From a bacterium (GTDB lineage: Bacteria; ARS69): DNA of 14,383 bases. The stretch spans positions 1-14,383 of the forward strand of contig JALGZO010000061.1 in the NCBI GenBank assembly GCA_025774865.1, in the 5' to 3' direction. The position numbers and the translations under genes were made by a program. The notes beneath the pieces were generated by a model. It searched no databases, was not told the origin of the DNA, and saw only the letters and a program-made list of their open reading frames with translations. Positions 1 through 9,426 of the stretch are shown piece by piece (position 1 is the stretch's first letter; each line of letters opens with the position of its first letter).

Positions 1-96
1 CCTGTCGACACCGGCTGGGAGAAGCTCGTCCCGGAGATTGCGAGATTCGCGCGGAAGGAAGAGCCGACCGGGCGCGCGGGAGCATCTCGCCACTAG
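1..96 (+). CDS. C-terminal fragment of an unidentified protein (5' end outside window)
   Basis: Frame 1 is open from the first base and ends with TAG at 94-96, giving 31 residues that begin PVDTGWEKLVPEIARFARKE and end in a polar, basic tail. The stretch looks like a final amphipathic helix followed by a disordered tail, which is a plausible protein end. The fragment is too short to assign a family. The gene reads in the same direction as the LVIVD-repeat gene that starts 90 bp downstream, with no obvious terminator between them, so co-transcription is possible. That it is coding at all is an inference from the open frame and amino-acid composition. Confidence 0.5.
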   Translation, partial: PVDTGWEKLVPEIARFARKEEPTGRAGASRH

Positions 97-173
97 GACG
101 ACACTGCGAGCAGCCGCCCCGGTTGAAGCCACCGCCCGGCATCTGAGAGAATAAACGGTGCGCCCCACCCCGC

Positions 174-179
174 GAGGGA
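174..179 (+). promoter_or_regulatory. Shine-Dalgarno sequence of the LVIVD-repeat gene
   Basis: GAGGGA lies six bases before the ATG at 186. It supports that start, which also begins a good signal peptide. Confidence 0.6.
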
Positions 180-185
180 ACGACG

Positions 186-2522
186 ATGCGCTCGATCCTC
201 GCCGCCGCAGTCATTCTCGTCAGCGTCCCGCCGGCCTCCCTTCCCGCGGCCCCGTGCACCGATTACGGGAACACGATCCGCTGGGTTCGGGGGCTGACGT
301 TCGGCCCCCCGCATCCGAACAGCCATTACGTCCGCGGGCTGGAGATCGCGGACGACACCGCGTACCTGGCCGCCACCTACTCCGGTCTGCTGGTCTTCAG
401 CCTCGCGGATCCCTTTCGACCGGTACAAGTGACCGGTCGCGGACATGCGGGTGCCGTGCTCGACGTCCGACGCAGCGGAGATCTGCTTGCGCTCGCGGTC
501 TGGGGAGATCGGGACTCGATCGTCCTCTACGATATCTCGGATCCCGGATCTCCCCGGCGGCAAGGGTCGGTCTCGTTCCCGAGCGCCTACGGCGTCACGG
601 TGCTCGGGTTCGACGGCGATCGCATGGTCGTGAACGGCCGGCGCGACGGAATCCACGTCCTGGACGTTTCGAATCCGCTCGCTCCCGTCGATCTGGGTCT
701 CCTCGATCCCTCGAGCCACTTCACCGATTTCGTCTTCGTGTCGCATGCTCCGTCGCGCGTGGCGTACGCGGCATCATGGGATCACGGGATCGCGATCTAC
801 GATTTCTCCACGCCCTTCCCGACGCGGCGCGGAGAGCTCGCCGGCCCCTGGACGCACGTGACCCGCGAGCCGGGCGCGGACCACGCCTTCGCCGCGGGGG
901 TCACGGAGGAAGGGGACGTCTTCGTGTCGTCGCTCGACATCTCGGACCCGCTTCGTCCCCGCGTCATCGACACGGTCAAGCCGGGCTGTGCGAGATCGCG
1001 GTGCGTTCACAGGGGGGGTTGGCCCTTCGTCAAGGGCATCACGGCGGCGGCGGACCGCGTCATCGTGAACACGTACGGTGGCTACGTGCTCGTGGACGCG
1101 TCGAATCCGGCGGCGCTCGAGCGCCGCGGCGCGTTCGCCGGACCGCAAGGCGCGGTGGAACTCGAGTTGCACGGAGACGTTATCTACGCCGCAGAGGACA
1201 TCCGCGGACTGCACGTCTACGCGATCGACTCGTTCGAGACGCCCGAGCCGCTCGGACGTCTTCTCGTCGACGACACCGTCGGCGATCCCGATATCCGCCT
1301 CGAGGACATCGAGGTCATCGGGAATCTCGCGTTCCTGGCCGAGTACGTCACTGAGGGGGACTACTACGACTTCCGTGCGTGGTGGCAGCTCGAGGTCGTC
1401 GATCTGTCGACGCCCCACGACCCGACGTCGATCAACGTGATCGAGACGAAGGAGCCCTTCCCGATCGCGAAGCTGCACGAGGTCGACGGCGCTCTCTACG
1501 CGTCCTGGGCGCACCGGGTCCACTCGATGTCGCTCGAGGATCCCCGCCGGCCGGAGCCGCTCGGCACCGTGTCTATCTCGGGGCCGCAGCGCCCGACCAT
1601 CACCGATCTCGCGGTCGTCGGTGCCCGCGTCTTTGCCTCCGGGCGACGAACTCCCACGGGGGCGCTCGTCGAGTTCGATTTCTCGGATCCGACCGCGCCC
1701 GAGTTCGTCGGCATGACACCGATTCCGGGCCGTGCCCTCGCTATCGCGGTGAGCGGGGACTACGCGTATCTCGCGTCCGCTGAAATCGGAATCACGATGA
1801 TGGATCTGACCGTGTCGCCCCCCGCGCTGATCGGCTACGTGGGCACGGGTGGGGTGGCCAGCGATATCGAGATCCAGGGCGACGTGGCGTACGTCGCGCT
1901 GGGCGTGGACTCGGGGCGGATCGGGAGAGCCGAGGTCGCCGTACTGGATCTGGGTGATCCCGCCTGGCCCACGGTCCGCCGACTCGTGGCCGTTCCCCAC
2001 GCGGCCGTGGATCTCGAGTTACATGGAGACTATCTCTACGTCGCCGCGGAGCGGGACGGCCTGATCGTGTTGGATGCGCGAGATCCCTTTGCCTCGATCG
2101 TGAGAGGGGGCATCGCGACCGGAACTTCGCCCTCGCTCGTTCGTCTGTCCGGGGGACATCTCGTCGCGGCCTCGAGCGCCGGCTTCGACGTGCTCGCGGT
2201 CGAGTGCGCCGCCCGGCGCGTCTCGGTCCCAGCGCCGGGGCCGCCCGAGCCGGAACCGGTGACGTTGTTCGCGCAGCCAACCCGGGATGGCGCCGAGCTC
2301 GCGTTCCGACTCTCGTCGGAGGAGGTCGCGACGCTCACGGTGTACGACGTCACGGGCCGCCGCGTCCGGGACCTGCAACGGGCGCGATTGTCGCCCGGCG
2401 ACCATCGGCTCACCTGGGACGGCCGTGACGACGGAGGGCGCCGGGTCGCGGCCGGGGTCTACTTCCTCCGGCTCCGAACCGAACGGCGCGCCACCACGGC
2501 GAAGGTCGTCGTCAGCCGCTGA
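186..2522 (+). CDS. Secreted LVIVD-repeat protein with FlgD-like/T9SS-type C-terminal domain
   Basis: The 778-residue protein starts with a signal peptide (MRS, hydrophobic core AAAVILVSV, probable cleavage after an Ala near residues 20-23). The bulk, roughly residues 30-680, is about 13 imperfect repeats of some 45 residues, each carrying a strand-turn unit such as GIHVLDVSNPLAP, SIVLYDISDPGSP or EVAVLDLGDPAWP. These match the LVIVD repeat family, which is thought to fold as a beta-propeller and occurs on bacterial surface proteins. Residues 687-778 form a FlgD-Ig-like domain (LTVYDVTGRRVRDL, then WDGRDDGGRRVAAGVYFLRL), the type used as a C-terminal sorting or anchoring domain in type IX-like secreted proteins. 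The role is unknown; extracellular binding or adhesion is an inference. The Cys pair in GCARSRC (near residue 265) could form a disulfide. The gene converges on addA with an 18-bp gap. Confidence 0.85.
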   Translation: MRSILAAAVILVSVPPASLPAAPCTDYGNTIRWVRGLTFGPPHPNSHYVRGLEIADDTAYLAATYSGLLVFSLADPFRPVQVTGRGHAGAVLDVRRSGDLLALAVWGDRDSIVLYDISDPGSPRRQGSVSFPSAYGVTVLGFDGDRMVVNGRRDGIHVLDVSNPLAPVDLGLLDPSSHFTDFVFVSHAPSRVAYAASWDHGIAIYDFSTPFPTRRGELAGPWTHVTREPGADHAFAAGVTEEGDVFVSSLDISDPLRPRVIDTVKPGCARSRCVHRGGWPFVKGITAAADRVIVNTYGGYVLVDASNPAALERRGAFAGPQGAVELELHGDVIYAAEDIRGLHVYAIDSFETPEPLGRLLVDDTVGDPDIRLEDIEVIGNLAFLAEYVTEGDYYDFRAWWQLEVVDLSTPHDPTSINVIETKEPFPIAKLHEVDGALYASWAHRVHSMSLEDPRRPEPLGTVSISGPQRPTITDLAVVGARVFASGRRTPTGALVEFDFSDPTAPEFVGMTPIPGRALAIAVSGDYAYLASAEIGITMMDLTVSPPALIGYVGTGGVASDIEIQGDVAYVALGVDSGRIGRAEVAVLDLGDPAWPTVRRLVAVPHAAVDLELHGDYLYVAAERDGLIVLDARDPFASIVRGGIATGTSPSLVRLSGGHLVAASSAGFDVLAVECAARRVSVPAPGPPEPEPVTLFAQPTRDGAELAFRLSSEEVATLTVYDVTGRRVRDLQRARLSPGDHRLTWDGRDDGGRRVAAGVYFLRLRTERRATTAKVVVSR

Positions 2523-2540
2523 GAAATCCGCGCCCCTCTT

Positions 2541-5500
2541 CTACACACTCATCAGGATCGCGGTGACCTCGCTCTCGGTCGCGGCCGCGATGACTTCAGC
2601 ATAGATTCCGACCTGCCGCCGATACACCGGCAGCTCGCGCTCAAGCTCCCGGTCGGTCTTGAAGTCGACGACGGTCCAGCGCTCGCCGTCGCGGAACGCG
2701 AGATCCACGACTCCGTCCACGATCGTGCCGTCGCTTTCCTGGAACGTGACCGGAGTTTCGCGCCGGCAGTCGCCCCGCGCCTCGGCCTCGCTCGCGCGCA
2801 CCATCAGCGGATGCGCGAAGGCCTTCTCCACCGTGCGCCGTGCGGCCTCGATCTCGTCCGGCGCTGCACCGAGGATGCGGCCCTGCAGCTCCGTCGTGCG
2901 GCGGATTCCGCCCGCATCGGCGTCGAGGGGAGCGGTCGCGAGCACCGCGTGAACGAGCCCACCGAAGCGAGGGCCGACGGGACGTCCGGCGTCGCGCGGC
3001 AGCTCGACCACTTCGACCGCGGGACCGTCGGAATCCTTGCGAAGGATCGCGCGCTCGGTCGCCGTCTGCACTCGCAGGCTCGGAGTGGACGCGCGGGCGA
3101 TCGACTCGGCCCGACGGGCCGCCCAGGTCTCGTGACGTTTCACGTCGGTCTCGACGTCGTCCTTCTTCGCCTCCTTGCTCATGAGTTGCTCCTGTCGGAC
3201 GCCGAAGAGCGGCGGCGCGTCGAGCCGGATCGTCCGCGGATCCCACCACACGACGTTTCCGTGGCGCCCCGGTCGCACGGACGAGAAACCGCCGGCCTCG
3301 TGCGGGCGATCGAGCGTGCTGTCCTTTCCGAACGGCGGGCACCCGGGCGCCTCTTCGGCTTCCGCCCACCTTTCGTGGGGTGGGTAGATCGCGTCGTTCA
3401 ACGGCGCGACCCAGCCGACGGGGGAGACGCGGCCGGATTCTTCCTCGCGGGTCTCGCCGAAGCGCTGGTCGCCGACCGCGGGCACCACCAGGAGGTCGCG
3501 GGCGCGAGTGGCCGCGACGTAGGCGACCCGGATCCCCTCCGCGCGATCGCGACGAACCTCTTCCTCCTGGGCATCCAGGAGCTCGGCCGGTGACCAGCCG
3601 GCGATGCGGACTGCGGCAAGCTCGGTCTCCGGTTCGATCATGCGGGTCGCCGTGTTGCGTGCGAGGTCCGCCGTCATGTCGGCGAGAATCACGATGGGGA
3701 ACTCGAGCCCCTTCGCCTTGTGCACCGTCATGATGCGGACGCCTTCGCTCCCCTCTTCGAGGATCGGCGCCTCGCCCGCCTTGCGTCCGTCGGCGTCCTC
3801 GATCAGCCGTTCGATGAATCCGCGAAACGAGATTCCGCCTCCGCTCTCGTAGCCACGTGCTTGCTCCGCTACGTGGAGGACGTTGGCCAGCGCTTGTTCT
3901 CCGGAAGGGCGGAGCGCGAAGCCCGCGTGCGCCCGAGTCTTCTCGAGCAACAGATTGATCGTCTCGGCGATCGGCCGGCGGTTCCGCCGTCGATGCAAGT
4001 CCCCGAGGATCTCCAGCGCTTCCCAAATCGGCGCGAGGTGCTCGGGCAGGTCGTCCTTCGGCCGGCGGAAGGGGTGAACTCGTTTGAAGCGGTGCCGGTA
4101 CTCGAGAAGCGCCTCGTCCCCGACGGCGAAGAGCGAACCCTTCAAGGTGGCGAAGACGGAGAGTTCGTCGTCGGGCCACTCGATCGCAGAGAGCGCGGTA
4201 CGGATCGTCTCGACCTCTTCACGCTCGTGAAATGACCGCCCGCCGACGAGCAGGTGCCGGACCCCGCGCGCCTCGAGCGCCTGGACGTACGAGCGCGTGA
4301 CGTCGCCGGCGAAGAAACTGTCGAATCGCCGGAAGAGGAGGCAGACGTGACGCGCGTTAACCGGGACGCGTTCCTCCGGGTTCTCGCGCTCGGTGACGGT
4401 CCACCCGCTCTCGTTCAGGAGCCACTCGACGAACGCGCCGACGGCGTCCGGCAGCGAGCGCTCGATCGCGCTCTTCGTGACGTTGCGATAGCCGTACGGG
4501 CGCGGCACCGGCAGTGCGACGAGCGCAGGCTGATCGACGCTCGGCTCACGAAACGGCGAGAGCGCAACGTATTCCGCCTGGTGCGACTCGACGTCCCCAT
4601 CCATGAGGTCGGGGAACACGTCGTTGACCGCTGCCTGGATCTCCGGGACGGCGCGGAAGCTCGTTGTGAGGTGCACGTGTCGCGCGCCACGCGCCAGGAG
4701 CATCTCCTTGACCTCCAGGTAGATGCTCACGTCGGCGCGCCGGAATCGGTAGATCGACTGCTTCGGGTCCGCGACGAGGAAGAGCTTGCCGGGAGTCGGC
4801 TCGACTTCGCGCCAGTCGCGCGCGCCCTCGTCGGTGGCGACGAGAAGCAGGAGAATTTCCGCCTGCAGCGGATCCGTGTCCTGGAACTCGTCGACGAACA
4901 GGTGGGTGAAGCGCCGCTGAAAATCGGCGCGCACGTCCCGGTTGTCGCGGATCAGGTCTCGAGCCCGGATGAGCAGGTCGACGAAATCGAGGCGGCCGGT
5001 CCGCCGCTTCAGCTGGTCGTACCGGTCGATCGTCTCGAAGAGCTCCCGCTGCAGGAGGGCGGCCAGGTCGGCGTCCGCGTCACGGGAGAAGACGCGAAGC
5101 GCCTCGTGGAGCTCGCGATGGGCGGCGTGCGCCTGCTCGCGCGGGACCCCCTTCCCGTACGACTTGCCGTAACCCTTCCGCACGCGTCCGAACTTCCAGC
5201 CACCGAGGTCGATGAGCGACGCTTCCACCCCGTCGTAGTCGCGAGGCCGCACGGTCTCGGCGGTGCGGAGCTCTCGACTGAGGCGCCGCGCACGCTCAGT
5301 GTCCTTGTAGAAGTTGTCACTCCCCTTGGTCGGCTGATCCGTGAGATCCGAGAACTCGTGGAGTCTCTCGACGAGCTCGTCGATGCGGGTCTCGCGCGGG
5401 AAGTCGCGGCGCCGCCAGGGCGCCGGGAAGTCGCGCCAATCGCACAGAGTCCACCCGGCGAGGCGAAGCCGCCCGACCGGTCCGTCGTCAGACTGCGAGT

Positions 5501-6023
5501 GAGAGATGCGACGGAGCGAGCGCCGTACGCCCTCCGGAGGGTCTTCGAGCTTCTCCTGCAGCCAGAAATGAAACGCCTCGGAGTAGAGACGCTCAGCCTC
5601 GCCGTCCGTCATCGTCTCGAACTTCGGGTCGACCTCCGCCTCGATCGACCGCTCGCGAAGGAGATCCGCGCAGAATCCGTGGATCGTTCCTACCCGAGCC
5701 TCCTCCAACCGCGCCAGAGCCTTCTCGAGGCGATCGTGGCGGTCGCGGTCGACCGAAGCCTCCTGCCGCGCCTTCTCGAGGCCGGCCCGCATCCGAAGCT
5801 TCAGCTCGCCCGCCGCCTTTTCGGTGAACGTCACCGCGACGATGCTGTCGACTCGAGCCCGCCCTTCCGCGAGGACCGCAACGATGCGGTTCACGAGCTC
5901 GGTCGTCTTTCCGGTACCGGCCGCCGCCTCCACGAGGAGGTTGTCGTCGAGCTCGCGGGCGATGACCGTGCGCGCGTCGGCGTCGGCGAGTGCGGGAGCG
6001 GGCCCCGCGGCGGTCTTCGTCAC
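2541..6023 (-). CDS. addA: AddA-like ATP-dependent helicase/exonuclease subunit
   Basis: This is a superfamily 1 (UvrD/RecB-type) 3'-5' helicase fused to a RecB-family nuclease, the motor subunit of AddAB, which unwinds and resects DNA double-strand ends for RecA loading. Counting from the GTG start (1160 residues): Walker A AAAGTGKT 33-40, motif Ia TFTEKAAGEL 65-74, Walker B DEFQDTD 378-384, motif III LVADPKQSIYRFR 416-428, motif IV TSFR 454-457, motif V TVHKAKGLEFP 766-776, motif VI YVAATRARD 835-843. The nuclease has GGLVH 1021-1025, D1107, DFKTD 1120-1124 and Q1137xxxY1141, so it appears catalytically complete. Length is close to the roughly 1230 residues of Bacillus AddA. The GTG start was chosen because GAGGGGA precedes it by five bases and its first bases form a GTGA overlap with the addB stop. 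A longer reading to 6131 would overlap addB by 37 codons. Confidence 0.93.
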   Translation of the reverse strand: MTKTAAGPAPALADADARTVIARELDDNLLVEAAAGTGKTTELVNRIVAVLAEGRARVDSIVAVTFTEKAAGELKLRMRAGLEKARQEASVDRDRHDRLEKALARLEEARVGTIHGFCADLLRERSIEAEVDPKFETMTDGEAERLYSEAFHFWLQEKLEDPPEGVRRSLRRISHSQSDDGPVGRLRLAGWTLCDWRDFPAPWRRRDFPRETRIDELVERLHEFSDLTDQPTKGSDNFYKDTERARRLSRELRTAETVRPRDYDGVEASLIDLGGWKFGRVRKGYGKSYGKGVPREQAHAAHRELHEALRVFSRDADADLAALLQRELFETIDRYDQLKRRTGRLDFVDLLIRARDLIRDNRDVRADFQRRFTHLFVDEFQDTDPLQAEILLLLVATDEGARDWREVEPTPGKLFLVADPKQSIYRFRRADVSIYLEVKEMLLARGARHVHLTTSFRAVPEIQAAVNDVFPDLMDGDVESHQAEYVALSPFREPSVDQPALVALPVPRPYGYRNVTKSAIERSLPDAVGAFVEWLLNESGWTVTERENPEERVPVNARHVCLLFRRFDSFFAGDVTRSYVQALEARGVRHLLVGGRSFHEREEVETIRTALSAIEWPDDELSVFATLKGSLFAVGDEALLEYRHRFKRVHPFRRPKDDLPEHLAPIWEALEILGDLHRRRNRRPIAETINLLLEKTRAHAGFALRPSGEQALANVLHVAEQARGYESGGGISFRGFIERLIEDADGRKAGEAPILEEGSEGVRIMTVHKAKGLEFPIVILADMTADLARNTATRMIEPETELAAVRIAGWSPAELLDAQEEEVRRDRAEGIRVAYVAATRARDLLVVPAVGDQRFGETREEESGRVSPVGWVAPLNDAIYPPHERWAEAEEAPGCPPFGKDSTLDRPHEAGGFSSVRPGRHGNVVWWDPRTIRLDAPPLFGVRQEQLMSKEAKKDDVETDVKRHETWAARRAESIARASTPSLRVQTATERAILRKDSDGPAVEVVELPRDAGRPVGPRFGGLVHAVLATAPLDADAGGIRRTTELQGRILGAAPDEIEAARRTVEKAFAHPLMVRASEAEARGDCRRETPVTFQESDGTIVDGVVDLAFRDGERWTVVDFKTDRELERELPVYRRQVGIYAEVIAAATESEVTAILMSV
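6020..6023 (-). other. 4-bp stop/start overlap coupling addB and addA
   Basis: On the minus strand the bases read GTGA: GTG starts addA and TGA ends addB. The addA ribosome site GAGGGGA lies inside the last addB codons. Such overlaps usually give coupled translation and near-equal subunit amounts, as expected for a heterodimer. Confidence 0.8.
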
Positions 6024-9000
6024 GGTAGTCCCCTCAACGCCCGCAGGTCTTCGATCAGCGCCGGGGCCTTGCGCCCGGCGCGGATTTCCTCGCTCGGCCC
6101 GCACACGGCGCGGAAGTCGCACCAGGCGCACGCGTTCTTGCGCGGGGCCGGAGGCAACGTGCCGCTCTCGACTGCGCGGTCCACGATCTCCATCACCTGA
6201 TTGGCGTAATGACGCGCGAAGTCGTGCAGGGGGATGTTCACTTCCGTGAAGCGCCCGCGCGACGTGCAGAAGAAGAGACGCGCCGACTCGACAGTGCCGG
6301 GCAGCGCCTTCTCGACCGCGAGACTGTAGAGGGCGGGTTGAAGGATCTCGCCGCCGCCCACGATCGTCCCCTCACTCGGTGGGTGCGCACCCGTCTTGTG
6401 ATCGGTGACGCGGAGGTGACCGTCTCCGGGGCGCCGTTCGATCAGATCCACGGCGCCACGGAGCTTCCAGCCTCCGGGCAGAATGACGGGGTCTGGGAGT
6501 GAGTCCGCAGCGTCGAACCGGTCTCGCAGTCCGAACGCGAACTCGAAGTGCTCGGGTACCCAATCTTCGTCTTCGGACATCATCTTTAACCAGACGCGAA
6601 GGTCGCCGCGGATGGCGCCGACCTCGTCCTGCCACACGCGGAGAATCGCGGGCGCGAGATCCTCCCGGTACTTCGTCTCGACCACGTCCAGCGTATCGTC
6701 GAGGACGGCCGTAGCGTCAGCGAGTCCGCCGGGACGAACCGGTAGCGCGTTCGCGTCCTTCAGGGCGCGTAATGTCTCCGCCTGGATCTCGTGCACCATG
6801 CTTCCCCTCGTCAGCGGATCGAGCTGCACGAGAGCGACCGCTTCGCGCCGCGGTTCGAGCCGGTGGATCGCCGCGAGCAGGAACTGGTAGGGACACGCGG
6901 CGTACCGTTGCAGAGCGGTGACCGAGTAGGGCCGCTCGCTCGGACGCTGGGACGCGAGCGCGGGGGCCGTCCGTTCGGTCGTTCGAACGAGGCCGTCCTC
7001 GGGCGCCCACGCCTTGGCGCGCCATCGGATCCAGCGCGAGCGCAGCGAGCGCGCGAGGTGATCGTTCATCTCGAGCAAGTAACGAGCGCGCCCCTTCACG
7101 TTCGAGGGCCGTGATTCGTCGAGGAGCTTGCGGAGGGTCGACAGATCGTGTTCCACGGCGTCGATTGCGTCCGCCGGCGCGGGCGGCGCCGGCCAGGCCA
7201 GGCGCGCGTTCGTGACCGAGTCGGCCTCGCGCTCGAGCTCCTCGTGGTCGGGGAGGTGGCCGCGCGTGGCGCGGGCGACGTCCAGACCGTAGAAAGAGGG
7301 GACGCGTGGTCGCGCCTCCACCACGTCGACGCGCGGGTACGAGAGAACGACCCGATCCTCGGCGGCGCCGACGGCGAGTTGCAGCAGCATTCGTTCCTCG
7401 TGGCCGCGGCCGATCTGCGTGCGCAACCCGTCCGAGAGAGAGAGACGTCGCGCGTCGAGGAGTAGCGGATCCTCGCGCGGACGGCGCGGAAACACGCGCT
7501 CGGCGAGGCCGGGCACGAACACGACCCGGAAGCTCCGGCCGCGCGCAGCGTCGGGCGTGGCCACGTACACGCGACCGAAGCGGCTTGCCGGCTGCTCCTT
7601 CTCGAGAGTCGAGAGCCGTTCGGCGAGGACTGAGCTCACCTCCTCGATGGTCAGCGGACCGACCGCCGCCATCGGGTGCATCTCGGCGAGGACGCCGAGG
7701 ACGCGATCGGGTCGTCGCAGGACGCTCGGCGCCAGATCCGAGAGGATGCGAAGCCACTCTCCCCAGGTGGCCCGGTCCGGGAAATCGTCGAGCGCGTCGA
7801 TGATCGGCAGCGCGAAACGCTCGAGGTGTCCGAGGTTCGTGATCTCGCGCTCGAAGGCGGGGATGCGAGGCGACTCGGGCTCTTCCGCGGCGAGGCGTTC
7901 GAGCTTCATCTTCAGCTCGTTCTCGAGTCCTGCGAGCCGTCGCCGCCAACGGTCCCTCCCGCCGATGACGGCCGCCTCCACGAGATACTCCTCCCACTTC
8001 CACGGGGCACGGAGGGTTCCTGCGACCTGCGGCCCGTCGTCGGCGGGGGCGGCCGCGGTCGCCTCCGTCGGCTCCTTCGGGAAGAGCGCGAGCTGGACGA
8101 TGTTCGCCGCCGCCCCGAGGCTCTCCTCGTCCGAACCGACCCAGGTCTCGCGACCCGCCGGTGGCGCTCCATCGGGTTCGAGATCCGGCACCTGGCTGAA
8201 CGACAGGTACTCCGAGAAGCGCTTGGCCGAGAGCCCCTCCGTCTTGCACGCCAGGAGCGCGAGAAACGCACGCCCGGAGGGGTCGGGGCGCTTCGTACCG
8301 CGGGCGAAGTAGGCGGGGATTCCCGCGCGACGGAACGCGGTCTCCAGGTGGGCCGAATAGAGCTCCGGAGCCCGGAGGAAGACCGCGATCTCGTCGAACG
8401 CGACCTCGTTCCTCGTCGCGCGGACGATCTGTCGCGCGATCTCGACGCATTCGCGCGCCTCACCCGGCGCGGAAAAGAACCGCACGCTCTCGTCGAGTTC
8501 GCGTTGCGGAGGTTTGTCGTCCGAAAACAGGAACGATTGAAGACGCGAGAGGCTCGTGACGCGACGCGATTTCGAATCGCGCGCGAAGGGCTCGACCGGG
8601 CCGATCGCATCGAGCGCGGTCACGGTCTCGCGGTCGCCGGCGGGCACGGTAGCGAAGACGGCTTTCGATCTCGCGAGCAGGTTGCCGAGGAACTCGCGCT
8701 CCAAGGCGGATCCGATCGCGACATCGAGCAGCAGGACCGGTGCGGTACGAAGGTCGCGCAGCTCGTCGAGGCCGCGGATCGCGAGACGCAGCATCGCCGG
8801 CCGATCGGCGATCGACGCCTTCCCGAGCTCTTCCTCAAACAGGCCGTGGAGCAGGGCCAGGTCGCGCGGCTCGCGGGCTCCGTCCGCGGCACCGCTTCCG
8901 TCAGCGTCGCCCGTGGCCGCCGAGTCGAGACCCGCCAACCGCAGCTCCCCGACGGTGGAGGCGAGCGCCCGGGCGAATCCGGGGAACTCGGCGGCCTTCT

Positions 9001-9334
9001 CGAGGTGCGGCAGGGCGGCCCGATGCACTCCTTCGAACGTAGCGCGGGCCGCGACGGCTTCCACTCCGAGAGGCGTCGCCGGGGTCTGCTCGTTCCGCGC
9101 AAGCTCACTCGTCGCGAGACGCGCGACGAGTTGCATGAAGCTGAAGCGGTGAAGACCGAATGTCGCGCCGCGTCCGGCGAGTCGCCTCACCGAGAGACCG
9201 CGCACGAAGTCGTCCACGGCCGGCCGGCTCGCCCCGACGATCAGTACTTCGGACGCGGGAGGACAGGAGCGCACGAAGGTGCCGGCGGCGGTCAGGCGTT
9301 CGCGACTGGAGCTGGATTCGAAGAGCTGGATCAT
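6020..9334 (-). CDS. addB: AddB-like nuclease subunit (inactivated helicase plus PD-(D/E)XK nuclease with Fe-S cluster)
   Basis: This is the partner of AddA in the end-resection complex, 1104 residues from the preferred ATG. The N-terminus (VLIVGASRPAVDDFVR, about 30-45) sits where helicases carry Walker A but lacks GKT, so no ATP hydrolysis is expected. Later helicase-like remnants remain (VYVATPDAARGRSFRVVFVPGL; MLLQLAVGAAEDRVVLSYP). The C-terminal nuclease has GSMVH 844-848, D963, DHKTG 978-982 and Q999xxxY1003. C814 (in YAACPYQF) together with C1069, C1072 and C1078 (CX2CX5C) gives the four ligands of the AddB-type 4Fe-4S cluster. The start at 9334 has GAGG six bases upstream and a possible promoter at 9364-9391. 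The frame stays open back to a GTG at 9430, but that extension is low-complexity Arg/Pro sequence without a ribosome site. The gene is first in the operon; its TGA overlaps the addA GTG. Confidence 0.9.
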   Translation of the reverse strand: MIQLFESSSSRERLTAAGTFVRSCPPASEVLIVGASRPAVDDFVRGLSVRRLAGRGATFGLHRFSFMQLVARLATSELARNEQTPATPLGVEAVAARATFEGVHRAALPHLEKAAEFPGFARALASTVGELRLAGLDSAATGDADGSGAADGAREPRDLALLHGLFEEELGKASIADRPAMLRLAIRGLDELRDLRTAPVLLLDVAIGSALEREFLGNLLARSKAVFATVPAGDRETVTALDAIGPVEPFARDSKSRRVTSLSRLQSFLFSDDKPPQRELDESVRFFSAPGEARECVEIARQIVRATRNEVAFDEIAVFLRAPELYSAHLETAFRRAGIPAYFARGTKRPDPSGRAFLALLACKTEGLSAKRFSEYLSFSQVPDLEPDGAPPAGRETWVGSDEESLGAAANIVQLALFPKEPTEATAAAPADDGPQVAGTLRAPWKWEEYLVEAAVIGGRDRWRRRLAGLENELKMKLERLAAEEPESPRIPAFEREITNLGHLERFALPIIDALDDFPDRATWGEWLRILSDLAPSVLRRPDRVLGVLAEMHPMAAVGPLTIEEVSSVLAERLSTLEKEQPASRFGRVYVATPDAARGRSFRVVFVPGLAERVFPRRPREDPLLLDARRLSLSDGLRTQIGRGHEERMLLQLAVGAAEDRVVLSYPRVDVVEARPRVPSFYGLDVARATRGHLPDHEELEREADSVTNARLAWPAPPAPADAIDAVEHDLSTLRKLLDESRPSNVKGRARYLLEMNDHLARSLRSRWIRWRAKAWAPEDGLVRTTERTAPALASQRPSERPYSVTALQRYAACPYQFLLAAIHRLEPRREAVALVQLDPLTRGSMVHEIQAETLRALKDANALPVRPGGLADATAVLDDTLDVVETKYREDLAPAILRVWQDEVGAIRGDLRVWLKMMSEDEDWVPEHFEFAFGLRDRFDAADSLPDPVILPGGWKLRGAVDLIERRPGDGHLRVTDHKTGAHPPSEGTIVGGGEILQPALYSLAVEKALPGTVESARLFFCTSRGRFTEVNIPLHDFARHYANQVMEIVDRAVESGTLPPAPRKNACAWCDFRAVCGPSEEIRAGRKAPALIEDLRALRGLP

Positions 9335-9363
9335 CCGTCGCCTCGGGGGCCGAGCCTGGCTGG

Positions 9364-9391
9364 AGAGTAGCCGATTGCCCGGAGTCGGCAA
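9364..9391 (-). promoter_or_regulatory. Possible addB promoter
   Basis: On the minus strand TTGCCG (9391-9386) is followed, after 16 bp, by TACTCT (9369-9364). These match the consensus hexamers at four and three of six positions. Transcription would start near 9357, about 23 bases before the chosen ATG. This is a weak match and the family of sigma factor is unknown. Confidence 0.3.
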
Positions 9392-9426
9392 GCGGGATTG
9401 CCGCGTGACGGTCGGGCACGAGCGAA

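Noticed and set aside
774-2000. 408-codon minus-strand open frame opposite the LVIVD-repeat gene
   Set aside because: The composition is that of a frame-shadow, and the opposite strand has clear repeats, a signal peptide and a C-terminal domain.
6024-6131. N-terminal extension of AddA to an ATG at 6131
   Set aside because: It would overlap the conserved Fe-S end of addB by 37 codons and adds only Arg/Pro-rich residues. The GTG at 6023 has a good ribosome site and a GTGA overlap.
4254-6200. 648-codon open frame on the plus strand, antisense to addA
   Set aside because: Its translation is Arg/Val/Glu-rich with no domain and no ribosome site. It is the mirror frame of a GC-rich gene whose helicase motifs are unmistakable.
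7676-9370. 564-codon open frame on the plus strand, antisense to addB
   Set aside because: Same shadow effect: low-complexity charged sequence opposite a gene with intact nuclease motifs.
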